Source: Papaver somniferum
Lineage: Eukaryota > Streptophyta > Magnoliopsida > Ranunculales > Papaveraceae
Reading direction: 5' to 3'
DNA: 64,000 nucleotides
Assembly (NCBI RefSeq): GCF_003573695.1
Contig: NC_039362.1
Span: 1,338,929-1,402,928, forward strand
Shown here: positions 45,674 through 57,529 of the stretch, in pieces
Numbering within the stretch: position 1 is the first letter of the stretch
Layout of the letters: each line of letters starts with the position of its first letter
Program-made: the position numbers and the translations under genes
The notes under the pieces: generated by a model
Databases searched by the model: none
What the model was told of the DNA's origin: nothing
Seen by the model: the letters and a program-made list of their open reading frames with translations, nothing else

Positions 45674-47076
45674 ATGGAGATTTTTGGTTCAGGGGAAGTC
45701 ACTAGCTATGATCGAGTAGAAGAGTTAAAGGCTTTCGACGAAACGAAAGCGGGTGTCAAAGGAATAGTTGATGCGGGTGTTGTGAAGGTACCCAGGATCT
45801 TTGTTCGGCCAGCAGATGAAGTCGCTGCGGATGAATTAGTCTATACTGATGAATTTGAGACTCCAATGATAGATTTTGAAGGGTTGGAAAACACTGACCG
45901 CCGTAAGGTAATCATCGATGAGATTCGACATGCATCAGAAACATGGGGTTTCTTTCAAATGGTGAATCATGGGATGCCCAATAGTGTAATGGAAGATATG
46001 AAGAAAGGTAATCTCAGTTTCAATGAGCAAGATTTAGAAACTAAAAAACAGTTCTACTCAAGGGATCTGAACAGAACTGTGAGGTTTAATAGCAACTTTG
46101 ATCTCTATAGAACAAAGTACGCTAACTGGAGAGACACCCTTGCCTTTAATATGTTTGCTCATGATCCTGTAGATCCTCGAGAGTTGCCATACACATGCAG
46201 GTATTTAACTTCCCTATAAATCCATTCCTTTTACGTTCAGTCGATGCTATTCACACAAACAGTGATGTGGTGCAGGATAAGCATTTAGTTTACAGTTTCT
46301 GTTATACTCGCACATGTTAGTTAATGCTTGTGTGTACTGCAAGTACTTTGTTGGCAAGCTTCTTATACATATTATTTTACTGCTATTCAATCAGAGATGA
46401 AACGACGGAGTATCTGAAGCATGTTGTGAAGCTAGGAGATATGCTTACGGAGTTATTATCCGAAGCGCTTGGACTTAAACCTGATCACCTTAAATCCATG
46501 AGTTGTACTGAATGGTTGGCAGTTGTACTTCACTATTATCCAGCATGCCCCGAGCCAAACCTAACATTGGGTGCAAGCAAGCATTCCGATCCAAGCTTCT
46601 TTACTCTTCTTCTCCAAGATGAAATCGGTGGCCTCCAATTTTATCATCAGAACCATTTGGTATCTGTCAATCCCACCCCTGGAGCTTTAGTAGTAAACAT
46701 TGGTGATCTTCTTCAGGTAATTTAGAAATATGATTTATTCAAAAAAATTTGAGTAGCCAAGTAGAGTAGACGGGTTCAGGACATGTACACTGCTAACTAT
46801 GTTTTCTTTTTCATCCAGTTGATGAGCAATGGCAAGTTTAGAAGTGCTGAACATAGGGTCATCTCTAATCATGCTGGACCAAGACTATCAGCAGCAGTGT
46901 TTTTTAGACCAACGATCCAGCAAACATCCTCCAAGAAGATTTATGGTCCCATCAAGGAGCTACTGTCAGAAGATAATCCTCCTGTATACAGAGAGCTCAC
47001 ATTCAAAGAATTTGCCGAATATTACTATTCCAAAGGGCTTGATGGCGTTCCAGCACTCAACCACTTTAAGTTGTGA
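45674..47076 (+). CDS. 2-oxoglutarate/Fe(II)-dependent dioxygenase, ACC-oxidase-homologue type (three exons, 368 aa)
   Basis: Exons are 45674-46200, 46395-46716 and 46819-47076, all with GT-AG introns. The CRDETTEY codon is split correctly at the first intron and the second is phase 0. The N-terminal DIOX_N domain (about residues 60-165) has the VPRIFV and [11 protein letters not shown] motifs. The C-terminal 2OG-FeII oxygenase domain has the iron ligands H239, D241 (KHSDPSF) and H295 (AEHRV), and the 2-oxoglutarate-binding R305/S307 (GPRLSAA). Length and the early VDAGVVKVP motif fit the plant DOXC class annotated as 1-aminocyclopropane-1-carboxylate oxidase homologues (E8/D4H-like), soluble hydroxylases of specialised metabolism. 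Motifs do not give the substrate; it is not a true ACC oxidase by layout. All catalytic residues are present, so it is probably functional. It is the only intact gene in the right half of the window. Confidence 0.93.
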
Positions 47077-47334
47077 GGTAGGTATAATAGAAGACTCGAT
47101 CAATAGATAATTGAACTGTCTTGGTATGGATATTTGATTTATGGGCTAGTGATAACATATGAGAACTAGAAGCTCTTATTGTGAACTTTCTTTTATCATT
47201 CACAGATGGTAAGAATGTAAATTTGTCATAGTATTACTATGTGCTTATGCTATTAAGGACGCGCATGGCTATTTCGCACTCCATCATCAAATTGAATTCA
47301 TACAGATTTAAGAATAAGTGATCATAATAGGTTG

Positions 47335-50300
47335 CTAAAGCTTCCAATAAATACCAAACCGATGCAGAACGCCCGCAACAAGACCCCAGAATAGGATTTC
47401 TGCAAATATAACGTAAAATAAAATGCCTACTTTTCTTGAGTTCCACACTCCTATGAAGACGTGTTTCTTTATCCAATATGTCTGGAACAAGAAATTGATT
47501 CAAACACGTCACTGAGGATTTATAGAAAAAGTAGTACATTAGAACAGTTGAGACACTTAGTTGATAAGGTTCCATCAAGTATAGCATCCAACTCATATAT
47601 CCAACACATGGACTTCAGCAGACACTATTATGATGGTCAGATACTGGAATCTGGTATATATGTTAAATGATCAAAGGATGCGTTATTGCAGGTATAACAC
47701 CTAATAGCTGGTGATGGTTCCTGTACAAATATGTGTATATGAAGTTCCACTGACCAAATAATGGATTCCGTGCATAGTAAAGCCTATGGAGATGCCTATA
47801 TTTCTTAGATGGGATTGGACTTATACATTTTCATTTCATACAGGGCATCAAAGAGACAAATAAAACACAGTAAACTAGAAACCCATAATAAAATTATGAA
47901 ATAATGTTTATGTTCAATAGTCATTGAGACATACCAATGTCTTATGAGGATCATCCTAGTACCATCCATTGATAAATCCTGCAAACATTCCTTCTGCTGC
48001 CAGTACGAAAACAAGCATAGCGTTCATACCAATCCACTCCAGAGGCAAAAAGAGATAACCCAACCCGAAGATGTCAACCTAATAAGTTACAAACTTCAGA
48101 TGTTATAGTAACTTGATACAAAAAACTAATGTGGTCTAGGTGGTATTACAACACTTAACAAAAGACACAATAGTCACTATTCAGATGTGTAAGTTCAAAA
48201 GTAAAACTGAACATAATTGATGGACAATATGAGGGATACCAACAGAAAGTGCTTCGTTATTAAAATTTTGTATCTGGTTCACTTTGGTGACCTACCAGAA
48301 CATATAAGGTCGAGAACACCAATGCTGCTGCCCCTGCGGTCAAACAAGCATAACTGAATCTGTACAACTGCTTGTTTAATGGAATACCTGCAATAAAAAG
48401 GATGAATTAATTAGTTTTCATAGCCTAGGTCAATTCCTACTCACCATTTGTGAAATACAGAACAAGTCCTAATGTGAGGAGTGAAAGACCCATGCCCACC
48501 CAATGTTTCAGTCTATCCGAGTGGCCCTGGATTTTCACGAGAAAAGAAAGAAAAAAATAAAAATCCTAAAGCACCTTAAGGCTAAATATCTTGAATGAGG
48601 ACTATGAAACCACAAAACCGACCTTCAACTGTATGAGAACGTGTCCAAAATGCACCCCAATGATTGTCGTGAGGATAGCTGCTATTGAGCTGCATAATTT
48701 GTAAGAGATAACGTCTAGTTATTCGCACAGTTCGTAATGTTTCTTTAATGTAAGGTTTGCTGTGAAATGATTTCCATCCGATTCCATTAACACAGAATTT
48801 CGGAAGAAATAAGGTTTGCATGACAATTTTAACCCATACTTGCACAATATAATAAGACAAAGTAAGTAAAACACACACACAGGCATCTCGAGTAAAAGAT
48901 TTAGAAAAAGTTAACTAAAGTTTCAACTGACCAGTCGATTCACAAGAACATTAAAATATCACAATGTAGACCCAGAAATAGCCAACTAGACAGCTATTTT
49001 GGAATTTTGCAACAAGTAAGGTTTTGAGTTATTTTAGAGAGGACCTTAGAAGTCCTTCAGGTTCAAAGGGTCCCTGGCACCATAATGGAGCATCCTTACG
49101 GAAAGACCCCTCATAAGGGGATCGATCTGTGCAAGCCTGCAGAACTTCACAGAAATAGAAACATGTACAACCTACACTTATGCAGTGAGTGAAATTTGAA
49201 CCATAAGAACAGATATAAGGGGAACTAAATACCCACCTCAGATCACTTCCAAGCTGGGCGTTGATAAACATGATTGATTCCTAATACTTCTCTATCAACA
49301 TATCCAACAGCATTGCAAGGAGGATACAATCTTCCCCTTACACCACATACAACCTAAAATTTAACAGTGATGTCAGCATCTGTAGCAAGTAAACATTAGG
49401 TCGGCAATTAGTGCTGATGACTAACGATTCAAGGTTAAGTTTTGGGTTCGTTTAACTCACTCTTAGAAAATGAAAAATTCAAATTTGGACGCAGTACTGT
49501 AAACATGGTAAAGGAAAAGTATAGAACCAAAAGGAAACGTAATGCAACCTACATTTAGGACTATCATGAGTAATATTTGGTGATAACTTCGGATTTGAAG
49601 GGAAACATATGTACATGGAAAAGTACAAGACTCACAATGAAATCCTTCCCATAGTCAGGGCTGTATTTGTTGTGGACAGTATACTTCCAATCGGGAACAT
49701 AGGTCCCATAGAGTACAGAAAAATATACAACTGGAATGCATGCACCTGCTATCCTACAAATTCAATATAAACAGGGTAATCCTTTTAGCTGTTTCATTAA
49801 AACAACCGCCCAACAGAAATTGGAATTTCTTACCAGTGCGAACTGTATAGCGTATATACAGACCATCCACCAGGTGCAATATGCTTGGTTTGGGCCTTTT
49901 TCATAAAGATTTCCAATAGTGAAACGACTACGTATGCAAGAGTAATCCTCTAAAACCCGAGATATAAGATATTTCAGAAAACACAAGTTTTATATAAATA
50001 TCTGAGTGCATATGACAACAATGAAAATATGATGTACAGCACCTGAAGGATGCCAAACCACCTTATATGTTTCATATCAACTCCATATGTTAGCTTGTCA
50101 GGAGCGTGTGAGTACCCTCCTTCTAAATATAAACCACTCTGGAGCTTGAGAAGTTGATTCAACATAATGAAGTTGCTTTATTGTTTCAAGAGGTGTGCCA
50201 TGGAAACCAACCTTGTAAGATGAGACCCCAGAGCACAAGTTTGATTGTTCTAATAATCACTTTCTTTATAGAAACAAGCCTGTCTGGGATTGTCCACACG

Positions 50301-50525
50301 GGAGATCATAAGAAAGAATCACTAATCATCTGTTGTTTCAATTTGACTTCAGATTGGATAAACTTAGTTACAGAAAAGAAAGTAAACCTTGAGTGCCAGA
50401 GAAATAGCCATCCCAACAATGAAGAGAAAAAATGGCATGACAAAGTCTGCCAAATTACAGCCGTTCCATGGTGCATGACTGATCATTGGCCATTCTCCTC
50501 CAGCATCATCCACCAATATCATCAC
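47335..50525 (-). pseudogene. HGSNAT-like (heparan-alpha-glucosaminide N-acetyltransferase-like) membrane protein gene, broken
   Basis: Twelve exons are readable: 50525-50388, ~50290-50212, 50119-50043, 49949-49834, 49753-49636, 49353-49237, 49136-49045, 48689-48623, 48526-48445, 48387-48296, 48078-47935 and 47481-47335. Together they hold ~420 codons from VMILVDDAGGEWPM through NLADFVMPFFLFIVG, GGYSHAPDKLTYGVDMKHI, ACTDRSPYEGSF, TTIIGVHFGHV and LEWIGMNAMLVFVLAAEGMF to HRFGIYWKL-stop. The family is a multi-pass acetyl-CoA-dependent acetyltransferase family; the plant role is unknown. Lesions: TGA at 49245-49243 (after QRPAWK), TAG at 47958-47956 (after NGWY), and no AG acceptor that keeps frame for exon 2. 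The exon normally coding the N-terminus (a SLDIFRGL-type motif) was not found upstream, where Helitron sequence begins. Other splice sites are intact, so inactivation looks recent. Confidence 0.88.
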
Positions 50526-52759
50526 CTAAAGTGTACACAATCAATTAGTCACTGTTGTCTATCTGTACAGATTACATAACACTAACACTGCAAGATCCAA
50601 ACCCACGAATCAAACTGATCATGTTTCTGACACATTTCAGTGTCTAAACTAATTTGCTGCAAACTGGACGAAGCATTCCTTTTCAGGTCCATATTCAACA
50701 ACTGTGCATTTTAGAACATTAACAACTATGACAAGCTGACACTATCATTTTCTCCAGAATTTTTATTTAAACATGTTAGGATTCACACGACTTCCTCACC
50801 AAATACCCGTCAATTTGGGTGTGGTCCCCTCTTTCACCCTAGATTACGAATGGCTTTTGCGCGGGACCAACTCTGTCACCCAAACCTGTTCCCATTCAAT
50901 GGAGGTTAGGGTATCCACGTCTCAGTGCATGCACGCATGCAACAGAAGAGTATGTACCCTAGCTACGATTATAGGGTGGTTTTATTGCACCACCAACATA
51001 AATCAGAAAAGTGTGACCCAGTGCTTGTGTTAGCTAATCCAGCTGAATCAACTTGTTCAGGAATCCCATGAATTAAGGATGTCTATCCGAGTTACATGTT
51101 ACTAGTGATACTTCATTACATCGAATTGATACATGAGATGCACAAAACTAAGAAATAGCAAGGCTTGACATCCGAGTGAGATTCACACCTTGGTAAAAAG
51201 GCAAAACAACAATCGTTCGTGAGGCAGTTGCCCCCTAATAGCTGACCCACTAAGCCTATTTCTCCCCCAAGCACACACACACATACGAGCTATTCTGGCT
51301 CCTCCAATCCTCAAGCCAGCAAAAATCAAAATACCTCTTTGAGTGCCTCTAAATGATATTGAGTTTTTTTTCCTCAGATTTCCTAGTGTCTTACTAAAAC
51401 CGCAGGAAATTCAAATCAGTAACAAATCAAACGGAATGGATCCTGCTTCTTGTTCTTACACATTTCAGTATGTGCAACCAATGCTAGAAGCAGTAGTGTT
51501 CATCTCAAAACTTAATGCAAGCAGTCCCACATCAAGTCTAGAGCAACAGCCGTACATTTTACACACTACGACAGGCTGACACCGGCACAATCAACTTTTT
51601 CCAGAAAAGAAAATTGCAGGACCAAACAAAAACAGCAGACGCACTGCTTGTTTCTACAACCAGTGCTAGAAACCAGTAGCGTTCATATGAAAACTTAATG
51701 CAAGCAGTCTCACATCAAGTATATATCAACAGCCGCATATTTTACAAACTACCACAGGACGACACTACCAACTTTTACAGAAAACAAAAATAGCAGACGC
51801 ACTGCTTGTTTTTGCGGTGTCGTCTGACAAACTCCGGCCACTTTCGTGACACCAATTCTATTTAACTACATGGATATCAATCAATCTGGGTTACATATGA
51901 CTACTGACCCTTGAGTTTGAGTCAGATTTCATCACCGACTCCAAAATAACATGAGAATTTATTTTAAAACAAACAGTTTAACATCTGATTGTGGTTCACA
52001 CCTTGGCCCAGGGGAGAAGCTTGCATCAATCATGGGGAAATTGCCCCTAGCAACTGGCTCACTAAGCCTCTACCCGACCACACACACACACACCATAAGA
52101 CTAAGCCTACTTTTTATTTTACTTTTGCAAAGACAAATCAACTAAACACAATGAACTGATTACTTATTAAGAAAATTATTATTAGGCTATATAGATTTGA
52201 ATGTATGCTCAGAGAAAGTTTATATACTGATTTAGGTAGGTTCAGATGATTTCGCAAATTGGGGGTTTCGTGAATAGTCCTATCAACACGTTTCACTCAC
52301 CGCTCCATCCATCTTTTATTAAGATGTTATAGTTAACACTTAATGGTGATAATTCATTGGTATAACTGCATTACACAACTTTTACGGCAAATGTAAAACC
52401 AACTTTTATTCTAGAAGTGTATCCATGGGTCGTAGGAATGCAGTTTTCCAGTTACAAAAGACCTGCTGTAGATGGACCTACCGAAAAGGGAACAATATAG
52501 AGTATTATGATGAACTGTTCATCAATTCCAAATGTTTCTAGTCATGCTCCAGAATTTGGATGAACTGTCATTAGTTACATGTAAGAGTTATAGCAATATG
52601 ATTGTTATGTTATTAGATTTAGATGAACTATGATGAGATTCTAAGATATTTTGGCCAACATAATCACAGAACAACTTAGTAATACCTGGCGACTTACGTG
52701 TACATACTCCTTAAGGTGATATTCTGTTTTATTTTACAAGCTAATCTTTAAATTTCATT
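50526..52759. other. Intergenic / Helitron 5' side, with local duplications
   Basis: No supported gene. Two local duplications are present. A gcaagcagtcccacatcaag...cagacgcactgcttgttt segment near 51,460-51,650 recurs at 51,650-51,825. A ttcacaccttgg...ttgcccctag...actaagcct...cacacacaca segment at 51,180-51,290 recurs at 51,985-52,095. The Helitron 5' terminus probably lies here but I could not place it, nor did I find the first exon of the HGSNAT-like gene. Confidence 0.4.
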
Positions 52760-53689
52760 ACAGCTCAGGACCTCGCAAAAGTCCAAGACTTACTGAACAT
52801 GCTCAACGTTGTGAACTGATCCAACCAGAAAATGGAAAAGGTCAGATGTCGTCCTTTTTCTTTCAAGATATTTTTCTCACATATTTATTTATGTATGAAT
52901 GCAATGAAATTGAGTGAATATCTTTTGCAAATGGAAAAGGTCTCCGTAGAAGCCCAAGGCTTATTCAACAGGCTAAACATCAAGAGTTGGAAAGTTCGGA
53001 AGATAAGAGAAAAAGATAGGAAAATGAGCATAGTGTTTACCAAAGAATACGACATTCTTTCGTATCAGAGGACGATAGGGCATTAATATTGGAACAACGC
53101 CGTATCCGTTATAGAGAGAAAAAAAGTGCATTAAGCGAAGAGGAAACAGAAAGAAATCTTGAACGGCGTCGTAATTCTTACCGTAAGCGGCGGCAGCAAT
53201 CACTTGGAGAGGCTTCGACATCTACTTCTCAAATTGACAGAGGTAACTAAATATTTTAGTTTACTGCTATGTAATTTCAAAAGTTTAATTCTAAATTCAC
53301 ACACCCATATATATATATAGATGGATAGATGCATATATACCATTAGTATATTTAGTTGATCAACACCAGTGAACGAACATATATGCCAATAATTCCTTTG
53401 TTTCAAATTTTTTATAGGAATTGAGGGGACCATGCCCACCAGGTTCAGCCACCTTCGCTGAAGCCCCAGGTTTCTCAACCAACATAGAATGGATGAACCC
53501 AGACCAAGTACTAACAGAGGTACCCTTGAAAAAATATGCAACCAACACCGTACCCGGTCATCACAACATCAACATGAAAATAAAGAAGGGCATGCAGGGG
53601 GAACAATTTGTGGTAAGATAGAATAATGTTCATTGTAAACTTTTTTTTTACTTACTGTGAACTTCTTCAAGCCGCTGGTAGTGGTGATT

Positions 53690-54115
53690 ATGTATGCGGT
53701 GAAGCTGATGGTGTAGACTGGTGGTAGTGAGAAGATGGACTGATGGTGCTGTGTTGAAACTGACTTGGTGTTGTAGACTGTATGGGAGGGAGGTGATGCA
53801 TGCAGTCGAGCTGGTGATGCATGGTGTTTGTTATATGTGAGATGGGAATATTGACCTGAAGCGAAGATGGTCCAAAGAGGAGCAAAGTTCTTTTTTGTTA
53901 TCGATGAGATGGTGATGCAAGTAGTGAATGTTTGAGATTGTACCGGTTGGCAGTGGTGGAATGAGACCTGGAGGTATGTTGAAAAGAGGAGATGTTGCTG
54001 TGGATGGAGACTGCATGGTGTTTGTTGTATGTGAGATGGGAATATTGCCCTGAAGCGAAGATGGTGCAAAGAGGAGCAAAGTTCTTTTTTGTAATCGATT
54101 AGCTCAAGGTGTAAA
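53690..54115. repeat. ~194-bp tandem duplication in the Helitron
   Basis: The block tggtgtttgttatatgtgag...gaagcgaagatggtccaaagagg...gttcttttttgttatcgat (from about 53,820) recurs at about 54,014. Non-coding; the minus-strand 201-codon frame across it comes from the repeat. Confidence 0.8.
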
Positions 54116-54800
54116 TAATCACCATCAGTAGCTGCTCGAAGAAGTTCCCTGTTTTTGTTTAATAATTTATCCATTTGCTTAAATTTCTCATTTTAATCAA
54201 TGTTGATATTGTCACGGATAATGAAAGAAATGTTAACATTGGCACAGACAGTGAAAATCGATAAATTACTGGAGCATCACGTTAATGACAGGGAGAGAAG
54301 AGTAAGAAATGACCAGGAAGCAGGACCAAGTAAGGTTAAGTTGAAAATAGTAGATTAGATGCGTATGAAATACTTTTTTCTGAACTCTGTTATGTTGATC
54401 ATTCAGCTGTTGATATTGTTTTACTTATTGGATTTGCACTTTTTCGCATTTCACTTTATGCAGCAGTTCCACGCCAAAGCCCCAATATGTCGAGCAAGTT
54501 CAGCTTCGAGATGAGGAGGCCTTAGAGGAATCCCGAAAGAAAAAGGGAAAATCAGTTGTGATGTACCAGGTATGTTTCTGAATGTTTTTATTTAGCTGGG
54601 CTGCTCTTTCTTGCATGATTATGGATTTTCGGGTTATTTTTCATAAACAGAATAATTGTCTCGCCTAATAATCCATTGGCCACGTTTTTAATTTTAATAG
54701 AGACGACGTCGAGCAAACGTCAGTCACATTCCTGACATAAACACGGTGGGGGCCCGTTGTTATTGGTTCCGCTAGAGAGACCAACAACCACGAATCAACG

Positions 54801-56375
54801 GTTTTTTTTTTTTAGATACATTTTCCTTTTTATACAAAATTTATTAATAAACCACAAAGAAAGAAGAAAGAGGGGGTTAGGCCAAACCTCAGAGAAGAAG
54901 GGAAAATGAAAAAGAACAAAAGATAACATGTTACAAATTATTTGAATCGATAAGAAGACAGATTCGATCTGTCGCTACCCAAACCTACTCGGATAAAACA
55001 TGGTAGCTCATTCCACCATTGAGACCCTGTAGTAGCTCCGCGTTTAGCCAACAAATCATTCACTGCGTTACATTTTCTATAAATATGAGAATATCTGAAT
55101 TGTATCGATGATAAAAATTTCAAACAATTTTCCCAATGAACGGCAAACCTCCACGGAACTAGAGAGGGATATGATAACGTCCTAATAACGTGCATCGAAT
55201 CACATTCAAACCAAATACGAGTCATCCCTCTCATCCGTGAAATTCTAAAAGCGAATATAGCACCCCAAAACTCAGCAGACACTGAGTTATCTATGCCAAT
55301 TAACTGCCAAACATCCAACAACCAAGCTGTTGTGATTACGAAATACGACTCCACATCAATATTGTCCAGGGTTGCCTAAAGAACATCCATCTGCATTAAT
55401 CTTAATCCATCCATATAACGGAGGATGCCAATTTACCTCTATTATCTTCGGAGCTTTGGTCGCTCTACCTTCAATCTTGAAAAACCTTAAGATACATAAA
55501 TCCGTCATAGAATTATATATATGCCCCTTTCCCATCTTACCTGACTCACTAATAAGTAATTTTAATTTTGCGGCTGCCTGTTGGATTGGAGTAATCTCGT
55601 GGTCGTAACGAATTTTGTTTCTTATATCCCAAAATAAGCCAAACACAGTTAATCACTTCACCCATAGTATATGTTTGACCTGCGAGCTGCTGTTTTGAAG
55701 ACGAATAATAGCAAACATTTCCCGAATAGAAGTCGCATTTAAATTTGGGAAAATTGGGAAACTGCCCCAATTTGGACTGCAATCTTGGAAAACTGCCCCA
55801 ACGTTAAAAAAAGTTGGAAAACTGCCCCACTGTTAGAAATCTCAGTTAACTCCGCGTGTGCGAGTTCTCACGTGCCAAAAAAGACAAAAATACCCCGAAC
55901 CGCTAAGACAAAAAAAGTTGGAAAACTGACTGGCACTACAATTTCATCTCGATTGAACTCGAAATTCGGGGTATTTTTGTCTTTTTTGGCACGTGAGAAC
56001 TCGCACACGCGGAGTTAACTGAGATTTCTAACAGTGGGGCAGTTTTCCAACTTTTTTTAACGTTGGGGCAGTTTTCCAAGATTGCAGTCCAAATTGGGGC
56101 AGTTTCCCAATTTTCCCTTTAAATTAACACCAAAAATACTACCTATCCATTTCCAAAGCGCAATCGCATGGGCGCATTCAAATAATAGGTGTTGTTAGGA
56201 TTCATAGCTGTGGAGTGTCACAAAGATTTCAACAATAAACAACTCTAATTCCAGAAAACAACACAATATCGTCTATCGGCACTATGTTATATAACAATTT
56301 CCAAACAGTTCCCGCCCTCCTCGGTGGTGTTTTAATAGGCCACAAGTCACAATTCAACAGATGAAAGCAGCTCTG
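54801..56375 (-). mobile_element. 5'-truncated L1-type LINE inserted in the Helitron
   Basis: On the minus strand there is a reverse-transcriptase zinc-binding region (about 56,370-56,130: GTVWKLLYNIVPIDDIVLF, then an LCDTPQ-like part). Next comes an RNase H domain (about 55,410-54,938: GWIKINADGCSLGNPG, then AEFWGAIFAF, WFECDSMHV, and NAVNDLLAKRG). A 13-nt A run (plus-strand T run, 54801-54813) marks the 3' poly(A) tail. Similar short sequences at the edges (gaatcaacgg / attcaacag) may be a decayed target duplication. Helitron coding resumes at about 56,376 (DDGQGNAKDASKN). A fold-back element splits it at 55747-56117. Confidence 0.85.
55747..56117. mobile_element. Fold-back MITE with ~155-bp nearly perfect arms
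   Basis: The left arm begins gggaaaattgggaaactgcc and runs to about 55,910; the right arm (about 55,960-56,117) is almost its exact complement, leaving a ~50-60-bp loop. The 8-bp TTTAAATT repeats flank it (55738-55745, 56118-56125). Motifs gttggaaaactgcccca and ctcacgtgcc lie in the arms. A transcript would form a long double-stranded hairpin. Mutator-like origin is possible (long TIR, 8-9-bp duplication). Confidence 0.88.
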
Positions 56376-56867
56376 ATGATGGGCAAGGTAATGCAAAAGA
56401 TGCTTCCAAAAATGTTGTGAGAGAACCAAGACCAAGTACTACCGGTGCCTCGACATCGACAGCTTTCACTTCCCAAGGTATACTCTTTGACCACATCAAA
56501 ACTTCATTTCCTTTTTCTTCTTCGTTTTTAACTTTTTCAAAGTATACATATATCAGTATCTTATAATTACAACTTTTATCTTTTCAGGAAGACATTTTTC
56601 GACTGGCCATCCAATTACCACTGCGTAGAAGTCCAAGATTTAGTCAACACCCTCAACATGGAGAACCAGCACTTGCATAGAATTTAATCGGTATAGTCTT
56701 ATCTTTCACATCTCTCTATCTACATTTATATATTTCGACTTAGCGTATATCTTCTATGTTTGTAGTTCTTCTTCTTCTTTTTCCCGATGATCTAATCACT
56801 ACTTACACTAACTCAATTTATCCATCAACAAATGAAAATCTTGCATCCAATTTACACGTTTTTAGAA

Positions 56868-57050
56868 GCTATGTTGTAAAAGGCGCTAGGCAAGGCGAGG
56901 CGCCAAACCTAGCGCCTAGGCGTCGCGGAAAAATTAGAAAATTGTGAAAATGGGTGTGTCTTGGTGCCTTTGGCACTTTTTTTGCTAGGCGCTATGCCTG
57001 CGCTTAGTGCGCCTTTAAGCGCCAAAGGCGCTCGCCTTTTACAACATAGC
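56868..57050. mobile_element. Short TIR element (183 bp), GGCGC-rich
   Basis: Ends GCTATGTTGTAAAAGGCG (56868) and its exact complement (57033-57050). It is rich in gcgcctaggcg-type motifs. TAGAAGC lies on both sides (56863-56869 and near 57,052), perhaps part of a target duplication. No coding. Confidence 0.8.
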
Positions 57051-57529
57051 GTAGAAGCCCTTGACTCATGGAGCAGTCTCAATCTTAGGAATCTCAGCAT
57101 GCGCAAAATTCAATACGTACGCTTTTTTTATTTTTTTTGAAATGGGTAGGAGTATATGTTTTTTACAGTTGTGCAGGCATGTATGTTGTTAGACAATTTG
57201 AATAATAACTTCCGAACCATTAGTGGCTAGGATGTAAAGTACTAGTAATTATACCTGTAAAGAGATGGGGATTGGGCTCGACTTATAGTTTACCTACTGT
57301 GCCAGATGAATAATAGCATTCTGACATATGGGTAGACATAAAGATGGAGAAAGTATGTCAGCCATATACTGTCACAAGTCCCCTCACGCATGCATCATAA
57401 CTCATGGTCAACCATAAGTCAGAAGTGGGAGTGACTGTATCACATTCATATGCCCACTGTTTTCATTATGAGTGTTTAGTTTCCTTAGTCATTTTAATCA
57501 GAGATATATCGAGATATTGAGCTGAGATA

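Noticed and set aside
53569..54174. 201-codon minus-strand frame
   Set aside because: Spans a 194-bp tandem duplication in Helitron DNA; Ser/His/Thr-rich translation without a domain.
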